A stretch of DNA of 64,000 bases. Origin: an uncultured Faecalibacterium sp. GTDB lineage: Bacteria; Bacillota; Clostridia; Oscillospirales; Ruminococcaceae. Shown in pieces: positions 39,300-47,591 of this stretch (positions are counted from its first letter, which is position 1; each line of letters opens with the position of its first letter). The stretch lies in contig CAKTEM010000006.1 in the NCBI GenBank assembly GCA_934548045.1, positions 80,372 through 144,371 on the forward strand. The letters run 5' to 3'. The notes under the pieces were generated by a model that was not told the origin of the DNA, did no database searches, and saw only the letters and a program-made list of their open reading frames with translations. The position numbers were made by a program, and so were the translations under genes.

Positions 39300-42200
39300 G
39301 CGAAAACAACAAATTGGGCCGGGATTTTGTCCATCTTCATATCCATACCGAGTACAGCCTGCTGGACGGTGCCTGCCGCATCGACCAGCTGATGGACCGG
39401 GTCAAGGAGTGCGGCCAGACGGCCATCGCCTGCACCGACCACGGCGTCATGTACGGCTGTGTCCAGTTTTACAAGGCTGCGAAAAAGGCCGGCATCAAGC
39501 CCATCATCGGCTGTGAGGTCTATGTCGCGACCCGAACGCGCTTCGATAAAGTCAATAAAATCGACGGCAACAACCATCTGATTTTGCTCTGCAAAAATGA
39601 GACGGGTTACAAAAACCTCATCAAGATGGTCTCCGCCGGTTTCGTCGAGGGCTTTTACTCTAAGCCCCGTATCGACAAACAGCTCCTCGAGCAGTACCAC
39701 GAAGGGCTGATTTGTCTCTCCGCCTGCCTTGCCGGTGAAGTTCCGCAGGCCATCCTCGCAGGCGACTACGAGCGCGCCAAGGCAGCGGCTCTCTGGTATC
39801 GGGATCTGTTCGGGGAAGGAAACTACTATATCGAGCTTCAGGACCACGGCCTTGAGGAAGATAACATCGTTCTGCCCCAGCTCATCAAGCTGGCACGGGA
39901 AACGGGCATCCCGATGGCCGCGACCAACGACTCCCACTACCTCCGGAAAGAGGACTCCAAAATGCAGAGCATCCTTCTCTGCATCCAGACCGGCAAGACC
40001 ATTCAGGACGCCGACCGGATGGAGTTCCAGACCGACGAGTTCTATGTCAAGACCACCGATGAGATGTACGACCTCTTCTCGATGGTGCCGGAAGCCTGCG
40101 AAAACACCCGGAAAATTGCCGACCAGTGCAACTTTGATTTCGAGTTCGGCCATACCAAGATACCTTATTATAAGGCACCTGACGGGATGGACAATCAGGA
40201 GTATTTCGAGAAGCTCTGCTGGGAAGGTCTGGAACGCCGCTATGGGCCGAATGTGCCGCAGGCCAACAAAGACCGCTTGAGCTACGAGATCGGTGTCGTC
40301 AAGTCGATGGGCTACACGAACTACTACCTCATCGTCTTCGACTATATCAACTACGCCAAGAGTCAGGGCATCCCGGTCGGCCCGGGCCGTGGCTCCGGCG
40401 CAGGCAGCATCGCGGCCTACTGTGTCGGCATCACCGATATCGACCCCATCCGCTACAACCTGATTTTCGAGCGTTTCCTCAACCCGGAACGTGTCAGTAT
40501 GCCCGATTTCGACGTTGACTTCTGCTACGAACGCCGTCAGGAAGTCATCGACTACGTCAACCGGAAATACGGAGCCGACCATGTGGCCCAGATCGTCACT
40601 TTCGGTACGATGGCCGCGCGCAACGCTATCCGGGATGTCGGCCGTGTCATGGGCATCCCGTATCAGAATGTCGATGTCGTGGCAAAACAGGTTCCGATGG
40701 AGCTGAAAATGACCCTGAAACGGGCATTGGAAGTCTCGCCGGAACTCAAACGGATGTACGACACCGACCCACAGGTCACGGAACTCATCGACACCGCGTT
40801 AAAGGTCGAAGGTATGCCCCGTCATGCTTCGACCCATGCGGCCGGCGTCGTTATCACGCCCGAGCCGACGGATTATTATCTGCCGCTGGCGACCAATGAC
40901 GGCCTGCCGGTCACCCAGTTCAACATGACCGAGATCGAAGAACTTGGCCTGTTGAAGATGGACTTCCTCGGCCTGCGCACTTTGACCGTTATCCGGGATG
41001 CGGAAGTCGCCGCCCAGAAAAAAGACCCGGACTTCTCCATCCAGAAGCTCAACTACGACGACCCCGAGACCTATAAAATGCTGGGGCAGGGCGAGACGGA
41101 GGGCGTCTTCCAGCTCGAATCCTCGGGCATGAAACAGGTCCTCATGGGCTTACAGCCGCAGAACCTTGAAGATGTCATCGCTCTGATCAGCCTGTACCGT
41201 CCCGGCCCGATGGATTCCATCCCGACCTACCTGCGCAACCGGCACGAACCGGATAAGATCAGCTATAAGACGCCCCAGCTGGCACACATTCTGGATGTCA
41301 CCAACGGCTGTATCGTCTATCAGGAGCAGGTCATGCAGATCTTCCGGGAGCTGGCAGGCTTCTCGTTCGGACAGGCAGACAATGTCCGCCGTGCCATGAG
41401 CAAGAAGAAGCACGCCGTCATGGAAGCCGAGCGTGAGCATTTTGTGCATGGCTGCACCGAGCCGGGCCATGAGTGTCCGGGTTGTGTGGCGAACGGCATC
41501 TCCGAAAAGGTAGCAAATGAAATTTACGACGAGATGTCCAGTTTCGCGTCCTACGCTTTCAACAAGAGCCATGCGGCCTGCTATGCCTATGTCGCATTTC
41601 AGACCGCTTACCTCAAGTGTCACTATCCCAGCGAGTTCATGGCCGCTCTGATGACGAGCGTGCTGGACAATACCGATAAGGTCATTGAGTACTCCGGAGA
41701 GTGCGCCCGTCTCGGCATCAAAGTGCTTCCGCCGGATATCAATATCTCGACCGGAAGCTTTACCGCAGACGGCAACGGGCAGATCCGTTTCGGCCTGAAC
41801 GCCGTCAAAAATGTTGGCCGCAACCTCATCGAGCAGGTGGTCGAGGAGCGAAAAGATCATCCTTACACCAGCCTCTATGACTTCTGCAAGCGGATGCGCG
41901 GCAACGAGCTGAACCGCCGGGCCGTCGAGTGCCTTATCAAGGCCGGTGCATTCGATGGCTTTGGCTACAACCGCCACAGCCTTGTCGAGGCCGTGGATGG
42001 CATCATCAAGAGCGTCGAAAGCGATGCCCGGCGGAACTTGGAAGGTCAGCTCGACCTCTTCTCTGTCATGATGGGCGGTGACAGTGCGGAGGAATCTTCG
42101 GACAACTACGAGATCAAGCAGTTCCCGGAGTACACCCACACCGAGCTGCTCCAGCAGGAGAAAGAGGTCAGCGGCCTGTACCTGTCCGGCCATCCGCTGG

Positions 42201-42805
42201 ATGCCTACCGGGAACAGTCGGCGACGTTCGCTTCCCACACCATCAAGGCCCTGACCGGTGAGGACGCTCATGTGGCGGACAACACCCATGTCTGCATCGT
42301 CTGCACCATCGTCAAGAACCGGCTGATGACAACAAAATCCAATACCATGATGGCCTTTACCAGCGTCGAAGACCTGACCGGCACGATGGAGGTCATCGTC
42401 TTCCCGAGGGTGCTGGACACCTTCCGGGATGCCCTGAAAGAAAACGCTGTCGTCGTCATCGAGGGCCGCCTTTCGGTGCGCGAGGACGAACCGGCCAAGC
42501 TGATGGCGGAAAGCATTTCGCCCATCGAAGGCTACGACCCCAAGCGTCCGCAGGCCAACCGCCCGAACCTGATGCGCGATGCAGCCAAGCGGCTTTATAT
42601 CCGCCTTCCGTCTCGCACCTGTCCGCAGTACGCGAAGGTCATCAACCTTCTGGAGATCTTCGATGGCGACATGCCGGTCATCTTCTACCTTGAAGACAGC
42701 AAGCAGAAACTGGCCGCACCGCGCCGTCTGTACACCTCCGGACATCCGCTGTTCTTTCAGGAACTGCAAAGACTGGTCGGTGAACAGAATGTTGCAACAA
42801 AATGA
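39287..42805 (+). CDS. dnaE: DNA polymerase III alpha subunit (DnaE)
   Basis: This 1172-residue family C polymerase has an N-terminal PHP domain (HLHIHTEYSLLDGA), the catalytic DxD in MPDFDVDFCYERR, a helix-hairpin-helix region and a C-terminal OB-fold. It starts at TTG 39287 behind AAGGAGAGG, inside the end of whiA. No separate exonuclease domain is fused, so it is DnaE rather than PolC. Confidence 0.96.
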   Translation: MDEVSENNKLGRDFVHLHIHTEYSLLDGACRIDQLMDRVKECGQTAIACTDHGVMYGCVQFYKAAKKAGIKPIIGCEVYVATRTRFDKVNKIDGNNHLILLCKNETGYKNLIKMVSAGFVEGFYSKPRIDKQLLEQYHEGLICLSACLAGEVPQAILAGDYERAKAAALWYRDLFGEGNYYIELQDHGLEEDNIVLPQLIKLARETGIPMAATNDSHYLRKEDSKMQSILLCIQTGKTIQDADRMEFQTDEFYVKTTDEMYDLFSMVPEACENTRKIADQCNFDFEFGHTKIPYYKAPDGMDNQEYFEKLCWEGLERRYGPNVPQANKDRLSYEIGVVKSMGYTNYYLIVFDYINYAKSQGIPVGPGRGSGAGSIAAYCVGITDIDPIRYNLIFERFLNPERVSMPDFDVDFCYERRQEVIDYVNRKYGADHVAQIVTFGTMAARNAIRDVGRVMGIPYQNVDVVAKQVPMELKMTLKRALEVSPELKRMYDTDPQVTELIDTALKVEGMPRHASTHAAGVVITPEPTDYYLPLATNDGLPVTQFNMTEIEELGLLKMDFLGLRTLTVIRDAEVAAQKKDPDFSIQKLNYDDPETYKMLGQGETEGVFQLESSGMKQVLMGLQPQNLEDVIALISLYRPGPMDSIPTYLRNRHEPDKISYKTPQLAHILDVTNGCIVYQEQVMQIFRELAGFSFGQADNVRRAMSKKKHAVMEAEREHFVHGCTEPGHECPGCVANGISEKVANEIYDEMSSFASYAFNKSHAACYAYVAFQTAYLKCHYPSEFMAALMTSVLDNTDKVIEYSGECARLGIKVLPPDINISTGSFTADGNGQIRFGLNAVKNVGRNLIEQVVEERKDHPYTSLYDFCKRMRGNELNRRAVECLIKAGAFDGFGYNRHSLVEAVDGIIKSVESDARRNLEGQLDLFSVMMGGDSAEESSDNYEIKQFPEYTHTELLQQEKEVSGLYLSGHPLDAYREQSATFASHTIKALTGEDAHVADNTHVCIVCTIVKNRLMTTKSNTMMAFTSVEDLTGTMEVIVFPRVLDTFRDALKENAVVVIEGRLSVREDEPAKLMAESISPIEGYDPKRPQANRPNLMRDAAKRLYIRLPSRTCPQYAKVINLLEIFDGDMPVIFYLEDSKQKLAAPRRLYTSGHPLFFQELQRLVGEQNVATK

Positions 42806-42858
42806 CATTTCTGTGAGCGAATCAAACCAGATAAGGTATTTTCAAAAAGTGGAAGTTA

Positions 42859-42867
42859 TGCTATAAT
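42859..42867 (+). promoter_or_regulatory. Extended -10 promoter of pfkA
   Basis: TGC followed by TATAAT (42862-42867) forms an extended -10; the -35 is weak. The leader to the pfkA start is about 105 bases. Confidence 0.6.
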
Positions 42868-42976
42868 TGTTAAAGGCAAGTCAAAGTCTTTATGAGCAAA
42901 ACACGGGGCGGCATCAAGGAGAAGGGGATACCGTTCCAGTGGGTAAATGAAGAAATAATTGGAGGGAATCTCTCGT

Positions 42977-43951
42977 ATGGAAAAGCAAATCAAAACGATT
43001 GGCGTTCTGACCAGTGGTGGTGACGCTCCCGGCATGAACGCAGCAGTTCGCGCCGTTGTCCGTACCGGCTTGCACAAGGGTTTTCGGATGATCGGTATTC
43101 AGCGCGGCTATAACGGCCTGCTGAACGGTGAATGTTTTGAAATGAATCTGCGCAGCGTCTCGAACATCATTCAGGCCGGCGGTACCATTCTGTATACCGC
43201 ACGCTGCTTGGAGTTCAAGACCAAGGAAGGCCAGGATAAGGGCGCGGAGAAGTGCCGTGAACTTGGCATCGATGCACTGGTCGTCATCGGCGGCGACGGC
43301 TCCTACCGTGGCGCGCGCGAGCTGGCACACCGCGGCATCCCGATGATCGGCCTGCCCGGCACCATCGACAATGATATTGCCTGCACCGATTACACCATCG
43401 GCTACGATACCGCAATGAACACCGCTCTGGAAATGATCGACAAACTGCGCGACACCACCCAGAGCCACGACCGTTGCAGCGTCGTCGAGGTCATGGGCCG
43501 CAACGCCGGTTACATTGCCCTGAACGTCGCGATCGCATCCGGTGCAATGGCTGTTCTGCTGCCCGAGAAGGAATTCGACATGCAGCATGACATCCTCGAT
43601 AAGATCGTCGAGACTCAGCGCACCGGCAAGCGTCACTTCATCGTTATCGTCGCTGAGGGCATCGGCCATTCTCAGGAGATCGCAAACGAGATTCAGGCTC
43701 GCACCGGCATCGACACCCGTGCTACCATTCTGGGCCACGTCCAGCGCGGTGGTTCTCCCACTCTGCGCGACCGCGTGAACGCTTCTGCAATGGGATATCA
43801 CGCTGTCTGCCTGCTCGAGCAGGGCAAGTATAACCGCATCGTCGGTCTCAAGGGCGAAGAGCTGGTCGACTATCCTGTCGATGAAGCCCTCGAGATGCAC
43901 AAGGAGATCGACCCGGTTCTGGTCGATGTGTGCAACACGATTTCGATCTAA
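42977..43951 (+). CDS. pfkA: ATP-dependent 6-phosphofructokinase
   Basis: This 324-residue glycolytic enzyme phosphorylates fructose 6-phosphate. Motifs TSGGDAPGMNAAVRA, GGDGSYRGA, the catalytic GTIDNDI and the MGRNAGYIAL block are intact; the ATP-binding GGDGS glycine pattern indicates ATP rather than PPi as donor. It is the last host gene before the mobile element and is intact, so integration occurred beyond its stop. Confidence 0.96.
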   Translation: MEKQIKTIGVLTSGGDAPGMNAAVRAVVRTGLHKGFRMIGIQRGYNGLLNGECFEMNLRSVSNIIQAGGTILYTARCLEFKTKEGQDKGAEKCRELGIDALVVIGGDGSYRGARELAHRGIPMIGLPGTIDNDIACTDYTIGYDTAMNTALEMIDKLRDTTQSHDRCSVVEVMGRNAGYIALNVAIASGAMAVLLPEKEFDMQHDILDKIVETQRTGKRHFIVIVAEGIGHSQEIANEIQARTGIDTRATILGHVQRGGSPTLRDRVNASAMGYHAVCLLEQGKYNRIVGLKGEELVDYPVDEALEMHKEIDPVLVDVCNTISI

Positions 43952-44072
43952 TTTTTGAACTCAAATAAACGTAGATGCGATAAAACGAACTTGGAAAGAC
44001 TGGCTAAAATCGAGGAAAAATCGACGGATTCCTACACATTTCCTCCAAGCCGCGCAGGTGAAAAAGATGTGA

Positions 44073-45299
44073 TTATGGGATTTTCATGATTTCATTTTTG
44101 AGCCAATCCACGCTACGTTCCGTATAAATACGCTCGGTCAAATCGTCAATATGATGCCCGACGATCCGCTTGATGGCGTATTCGTCAAGGTTTGCCTTTT
44201 TTGCCATTGTAACAAAAGTCTTGCGTCCATCATGTCCTTTATGTGCTGGATTCAGCGATAAAAGAGGGATGACTTCCTCCGTAAGCTGAGTTTGAAAAGA
44301 AGCATAGCGCATTTTTGCGATTTCACCTTTGTGTACTTTTTTACGTCTTGTGAAAAATAAGTAGGGGGAGTTCGCAGCGAGTGCTTTGTCGTAACGGGCT
44401 TTTACCAAATTAAAAATTCGGGGATGAATCGGCACAGTTCGGTTTATCCCTGCTTTTGTTTTTAGTCCTCCGATCATGACTCCTTGCTCCAGGTCTATGT
44501 TCTCCATTTTCAAGTCGCACATCTCGCCCGGACGCCAACCGGAGTAGCATTGAATCAAAATCATGTCGATGATTGGATGCTTATCGAGATTATCCCAGAG
44601 TGTGTTTAGCTCTTCTTCGATATAAGCGATGTGGCAGTTTGGCTTACGGACATACCCGGTATCAACGGTAAACAGTCGGGCATAGTTTTTATCGACGATT
44701 TCATGGGCAACGGCGTAATCGAAGAGAAGGTTATAGAGCGTTTTCATGGACTCTTTAGCGGTGTTCTGTGGTGTCTGGGTTTTTCCAGCATAGACGATGG
44801 TGCCATGCTCGATGCAGTTGACCATATCGGAAATACGAACATTGCGGACCAGCATGGAATGAATGGCAGAAGAATATGCCCAGGCTGTTCTATAACGGGC
44901 GAGTGTCGATGGGTCGACCTTGGATTTCCGGGTGACGACCCACACATCGTAGAGGTCCTGCATCGTCATATTGTTAGACAGGTCAAAGGGGTTCGCATGA
45001 TATTTCATGAGAGCCTGATAAGCATCATTGTACGTTTCAAAATAGGCAACTGGACTTAGCGGTTTACAAATCGGACGGCCCTCGTTTGATACACCGACGG
45101 AGATCATTGCTCGAAATGGTTTACGAAGATTCTGATTTTTGATTTCTGAAATTTGTCCGAATCCATTTGGGAGACGCCGGTGCTTATGTTTAGGCTTGTG
45201 AGTTGAAACTGTAGTGGATTGAAGAGGGTATCCGCAGTGTGGGCAGGCGACCGCCTTATCGCTTACTTGCAGATTACATTCGGGGCAGGTTGTGAGCAT
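44073..45299 (-). CDS. int: Tyrosine recombinase/integrase with N-terminal zinc ribbon
   Basis: The 408-residue protein ends in a phage-type integrase domain with catalytic R in YSGWRPGE, the HxxR box GHDGRKTF, GHH, and the nucleophile Y in ERIYTERS. A SAM-like core-binding domain precedes it. The first 25 residues hold a C4 zinc ribbon (C5, C8, C19, C22), an addition not present in classical integrases. It points towards pfkA and lies at the left end of the element, so it probably acts on a site in the 120-base gap. Confidence 0.93.
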   Translation of the reverse strand: MLTTCPECNLQVSDKAVACPHCGYPLQSTTVSTHKPKHKHRRLPNGFGQISEIKNQNLRKPFRAMISVGVSNEGRPICKPLSPVAYFETYNDAYQALMKYHANPFDLSNNMTMQDLYDVWVVTRKSKVDPSTLARYRTAWAYSSAIHSMLVRNVRISDMVNCIEHGTIVYAGKTQTPQNTAKESMKTLYNLLFDYAVAHEIVDKNYARLFTVDTGYVRKPNCHIAYIEEELNTLWDNLDKHPIIDMILIQCYSGWRPGEMCDLKMENIDLEQGVMIGGLKTKAGINRTVPIHPRIFNLVKARYDKALAANSPYLFFTRRKKVHKGEIAKMRYASFQTQLTEEVIPLLSLNPAHKGHDGRKTFVTMAKKANLDEYAIKRIVGHHIDDLTERIYTERSVDWLKNEIMKIP

Positions 45300-45335
45300 T
45301 TCATTAAAGTCCTTTCATAAATAATAACAAATCCA

Positions 45336-45366
45336 AAAGCTCGGCTTCGTCCGGGCTTTTATTTTT
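45336..45366 (+). terminator. Terminator-like hairpin between int and the excisionase gene
   Basis: AAAGCTCGG pairs with CCGGGCTTT around a six-base loop, followed on the plus strand by TATTTTTG. It could block plus-strand read-through from the host side into the element. Confidence 0.6.
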
Positions 45367-45437
45367 GCCATAATCCTAGATTAAACGAGATTTTTCACTT
45401 TTGTCAATAAAAAGTTGAAAATAAAGATAAAAGCATG

Positions 45438-45450
45438 ACGCAGACGACCA
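45438..45450 (+). repeat. ACGCAGACGACCA direct repeat, copy 1
   Basis: The 13-base sequence recurs exactly at 47254-47266. Both copies are followed by a T-rich stretch and lie in the gap upstream of a gene on the plus strand. A promoter or operator role is inferred. Confidence 0.5.
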
Positions 45451-45526
45451 TTTTTTCCAGTAATATCCTTTCATAACCAAGACGTGGTAAAAAGCTCTTG
45501 AGTGAATTTAAAAGGAGTTGGATGAA

Positions 45527-45772
45527 ATGGACTATCCTAGGTTAAAAATTGGCTCTGTTCCCGTCAGAGTAGCAGCAAGAGTATATGGTCGTGATCCGTC
45601 ATGGGTGCGAGCAGGCATTATTGCAGGCTGGTTACCAATAGGGGAAGCGACTCGAAATGGTGTGAAAATTACAGATGTACAGCAGATGAATTCAAAATAC
45701 GGTCGAATCAATTATTATATTTCGCCAAAACTCCTGTATGAGCAAACGGGTTATGTATGGGAGGGAAAGTGA
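45527..45772 (+). CDS. Excisionase-like small DNA-binding protein
   Basis: This 81-residue protein has an excisionase/MerR-like winged-helix outline: VRVAARVYGRDPSWVRAGI followed by a wing GWLPIGEATRN. It is divergent from int, where xis genes normally lie. ATG 45527 is chosen behind AAAGGAG; the in-frame TTG at 45518 touches that site. It could equally be a regulator of int. Confidence 0.65.
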   Translation: MDYPRLKIGSVPVRVAARVYGRDPSWVRAGIIAGWLPIGEATRNGVKITDVQQMNSKYGRINYYISPKLLYEQTGYVWEGK

Positions 45773-45774
45773 GT

Positions 45775-46185
45775 ATGCACGAGCGACCGGAACTTTCCAA
45801 GAAAAATCCATACCACCTATCAAGACACCGTTATTATGAGCTGAAACATTTCTGCTGCCAATATGAAGAGTGGAAGAAAGCACTGGCACTCCTCGATGCA
45901 TGGCAATCACACGGAAATGAAATTAACGGGATCATGAAAGGAAACATCCCTTCAAACCCGACCGCACAAATAGCGTTATTAAGGGCGTATTATTCACAAC
46001 GAATCGAATTGATAAACAATTGCCTTTCTGAACTCGAACCAGCGATTGCGCCGTACATTTTAAAGGGAATCACCGAAGGGCTTTCCTATAATAAGCTTCA
46101 GGCACGCGGATGCCCATGTGGGTCTGAAATGTATTACGACAATTATCACAGATTCTTCTGGATTCTCAACAGAGAACGCCAGTGA
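45775..46185 (+). CDS. RinA/ArpU-like phage protein
   Basis: The 136-residue protein (HFCCQYEEWKKALALL, a central YYSQRIELINNCL helix, then ILKGITEGLSYNKL and CSE-like MYYDNYHRFFW end) matches a recurrent family in Clostridia prophages with a sigma-region-4-like C-terminal helix-turn-helix. Such proteins activate late phage genes in staphylococci and enterococci. The start at 45775 follows GGGAGGG. The assignment rests on pattern recognition only. Confidence 0.5.
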   Translation: MHERPELSKKNPYHLSRHRYYELKHFCCQYEEWKKALALLDAWQSHGNEINGIMKGNIPSNPTAQIALLRAYYSQRIELINNCLSELEPAIAPYILKGITEGLSYNKLQARGCPCGSEMYYDNYHRFFWILNRERQ

Positions 46186-46210
46186 CGCGAAAATTTCATC
46201 TGGACCATAG
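46186..46210 (+). promoter_or_regulatory. CGCGAA box, degenerate copy 1
   Basis: CGCGAAAATTTCATC matches the other copies, but the distal half reads CCATAG instead of TTTATG. It lies just after the RinA-like stop. Confidence 0.4.
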
Positions 46211-46257
46211 TGGTAAAAGAATATGACGAGGAGATTCCCGACCTTGGACGACATCAA

Positions 46258-46491
46258 ATGATGTGCAATAAGTGTGGCAACAAAAGTTATCCCGAATGTT
46301 GTTCAACATGCCCAGTCGAGCAAGGAAGAATCAAGCGTGAACAAAAACTAGCCCAAGAGAAAATTGCCAAGCACAAAGTCGAGATTGATATTCTGGCTGG
46401 ACTGGTACGAGATGGCCTTCTAAAAGTCGAAGACGCTGCACCGCGTGTAGAGATGACCGCGGAAGAGTTTGAAGCAGCAATGAAAAAATGA
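46258..46491 (+). CDS. Small zinc-ribbon protein with Rpn-like C-terminal module
   Basis: The 77-residue protein begins MMCNKCGNKSYPECCSTCP, a Cys-rich putative zinc site. It ends in a helical module (GLVRDGLLKVEDAA...MTAEEFEAAMKK) that closely resembles the C-terminus of the Rpn-type nuclease at 48916-49878. No good ribosome site fits ATG 46258; a GTG at 46210 is an in-frame alternative, and a 12-codon open frame (46223-46261) overlaps the ATG. The function is unknown. Confidence 0.6.
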   Translation: MMCNKCGNKSYPECCSTCPVEQGRIKREQKLAQEKIAKHKVEIDILAGLVRDGLLKVEDAAPRVEMTAEEFEAAMKK

Positions 46492-46504
46492 TATTTACCC
46501 ATGC

Positions 46505-46540
46505 AAGAGCTTGTGAGAAATCGCAGGCTCTTTTCTTTTT
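46505..46540 (+). terminator. GAAA-loop terminator 1
   Basis: Stem GAGCTTGTGA/TCGCAGGCTC around GAAA, followed by TTTTCTTTTTT. It is a member of the nine-copy covarying family. Confidence 0.85.
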
Positions 46541-46548
46541 TGTCTGTT

Positions 46549-46573
46549 CGTGAAATTTTCATCTTCCTTTATG
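46549..46573 (+). promoter_or_regulatory. CGCGAA-N13-TTTATG box, copy 2
   Basis: CGTGAA, 13 bases, TTTATG. It is immediately upstream of a small membrane-protein gene. The spacing is not that of a sigma-70 promoter. Confidence 0.55.
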
Positions 46574-46604
46574 GAAGGTAGAGGGCGTATTGGAGGATGA
46601 TACT

Positions 46605-46778
46605 ATGAAGTCTGCATACGTTATTGGAAAGAAACTTTTACGGACGGTACCTTTTATGAAGGTGAGCAGTGCTGCAATTTGCTTGGTGGGAACAACCATG
46701 GAAGCATACGTAGCATATCTCAGATTGCAAAGGGCGAAAGAATGTTTGGGTTCTAAACAAGCAAAGGGCAACAAGTAA
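46605..46778 (+). CDS. Small membrane protein
   Basis: A 57-residue protein with one membrane segment (VSSAAICLVGTTMEAYVAYL) between basic ends. Start ATG 46605 follows GGAGG; the upstream in-frame TTG lies in that site. Not recognised; one of many single-pass proteins in this element. Confidence 0.6.
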   Translation: MKSAYVIGKKLLRTVPFMKVSSAAICLVGTTMEAYVAYLRLQRAKECLGSKQAKGNK

Positions 46779-46808
46779 ATTAAAAAAACATGCCCTCTAC
46801 TTTTTGTT

Positions 46809-46833
46809 CGCGAAAATTTCATCTTCCTTTATG
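46809..46833 (+). promoter_or_regulatory. CGCGAA-N13-TTTATG box, copy 3
   Basis: CGCGAA, 13 bases, TTTATG; 24 of 26 bases around it match copy 2. A tRNA-like sequence starts two bases later. Confidence 0.55.
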
Positions 46834-46834
46834 G

Positions 46835-46904
46835 AAGGAGATAGCTCAGACGGTAGAGCACTGCTTAATTGCAGAGGTCATGGGTCCGAATCCCATTCTC
46901 TTTC
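46835..46904 (+). tRNA. tRNA-like sequence with shortened anticodon arm (probable relic)
   Basis: A full cloverleaf outline is visible. The acceptor AAGGAGA/TCTCTTT has 7 bp with one G-U, followed by TA. The D-arm GCTC/GAGC encloses AGACGGTA, and the T-arm ATGGG/CCCAT encloses TCCGAAT. The anticodon arm is only CTGC/GCAG around six bases, three short of standard, so no anticodon can be read. Position 55 is C instead of T. No CCA is encoded and a T run follows. It is a degenerate tRNA or a tRNA-like RNA. Confidence 0.5.
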
Positions 46905-46928
46905 TTTTTTCTATTCTAGAATAGAAAT

Positions 46929-46953
46929 CGCGAACTTTTCTGGCTGCTTTATG
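46929..46953 (+). promoter_or_regulatory. CGCGAA-N13-TTTATG box, copy 4
   Basis: CGCGAA, 13 bases, TTTATG, upstream of the 73-residue gene at 46982. Confidence 0.55.
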
Positions 46954-46981
46954 AGAATAATTCTTGAAAGGAGATTTCAAA

Positions 46982-47203
46982 ATGGACAACCTTTTCAGCA
47001 AGTTTAACCGGAAAATGAGGGCAGAGTTGGCAGTGGAGGCTTTTGCGGAATCTGATATGAGCGCATGTCGCATCGGAAAGATGGGCTACAAAACAAGTCA
47101 GATTGCGCGGCAGGTTATGCTGAACTACATCAAGGAAAGCCGGTGGCAGAACATGATTGAGGTTACGGCCAGAAAAGATGAAGTTCTCATCTACAAGATT
47201 TAA
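46982..47203 (+). CDS. Small basic protein, unknown
   Basis: A 73-residue soluble, helix-rich protein (FSKFNRKMRAELAVEAFAES...MLNYIKESRW). Not recognised. ATG 46982 follows AAAGGAG; an in-frame TTG at 46964 precedes that site. It is followed directly by a GAAA-loop terminator, so it forms a single-gene unit with box copy 4. Confidence 0.65.
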   Translation: MDNLFSKFNRKMRAELAVEAFAESDMSACRIGKMGYKTSQIARQVMLNYIKESRWQNMIEVTARKDEVLIYKI

Positions 47204-47212
47204 GGCGTAATG

Positions 47213-47248
47213 GGAGTCGTGGAGAAATCTGCGGCTCCTTTTATTTTT
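47213..47248 (+). terminator. GAAA-loop terminator 2
   Basis: Stem GGAGTCGTGGA/TCTGCGGCTCC around GAAA, then TTTTATTTTT. Confidence 0.88.
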
Positions 47249-47253
47249 GCATC

Positions 47254-47266
47254 ACGCAGACGACCA
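47254..47266 (+). repeat. ACGCAGACGACCA direct repeat, copy 2
   Basis: Identical to 45438-45450; it takes the place of a CGCGAA box between terminator 2 and the gene at 47304. Confidence 0.5.
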
Positions 47267-47303
47267 CTTTATCTGTTATTTTAGTACAAAGGAGATTTGA
47301 AAA

Positions 47304-47549
47304 ATGTACATCATCATTGGTCTAGGCCTTCTCTGTGCAACCATTGGCTTCATGGTTGGTTCCGCTGTTCAGTGGAAGATTGATTATGAAGCGGAAGCAA
47401 TTGGCTCACTCATCATCACTCCGTCAGATGAGGACGAGAATCCGATCCTGTTCCTGACTCTGGATGAGGAACTGGTTGACTTTGCCGATAAGCAGTATGT
47501 GGTTTTCAAGGTGGACAAAGTGAAGCCGCGAGAAAAACATGCTGTTTAA
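47304..47549 (+). CDS. Small membrane-anchored protein
   Basis: An 81-residue protein with an N-terminal membrane segment (IIIGLGLLCATIGFMVGSAV) and an acidic outer or cytoplasmic domain. The N-terminal outline resembles DUF-type phage membrane proteins. Function unknown. AAAGGAG precedes the ATG. Confidence 0.65.
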   Translation: MYIIIGLGLLCATIGFMVGSAVQWKIDYEAEAIGSLIITPSDEDENPILFLTLDEELVDFADKQYVVFKVDKVKPREKHAV

Positions 47550-47591
47550 TGGAGAAAACTCCAAATATTGACTTAAAAGGAGAAATTCAAA

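Noticed and set aside
45300..45526. A small gene in the int-excisionase gap
   Set aside because: No start with a ribosome site and reasonable length; the gap holds a terminator-like hairpin and the 13-base repeat instead.
46835..46904. A functional tRNA gene
   Set aside because: The anticodon arm is three bases short and the T-loop is altered, so no amino acid can be assigned.
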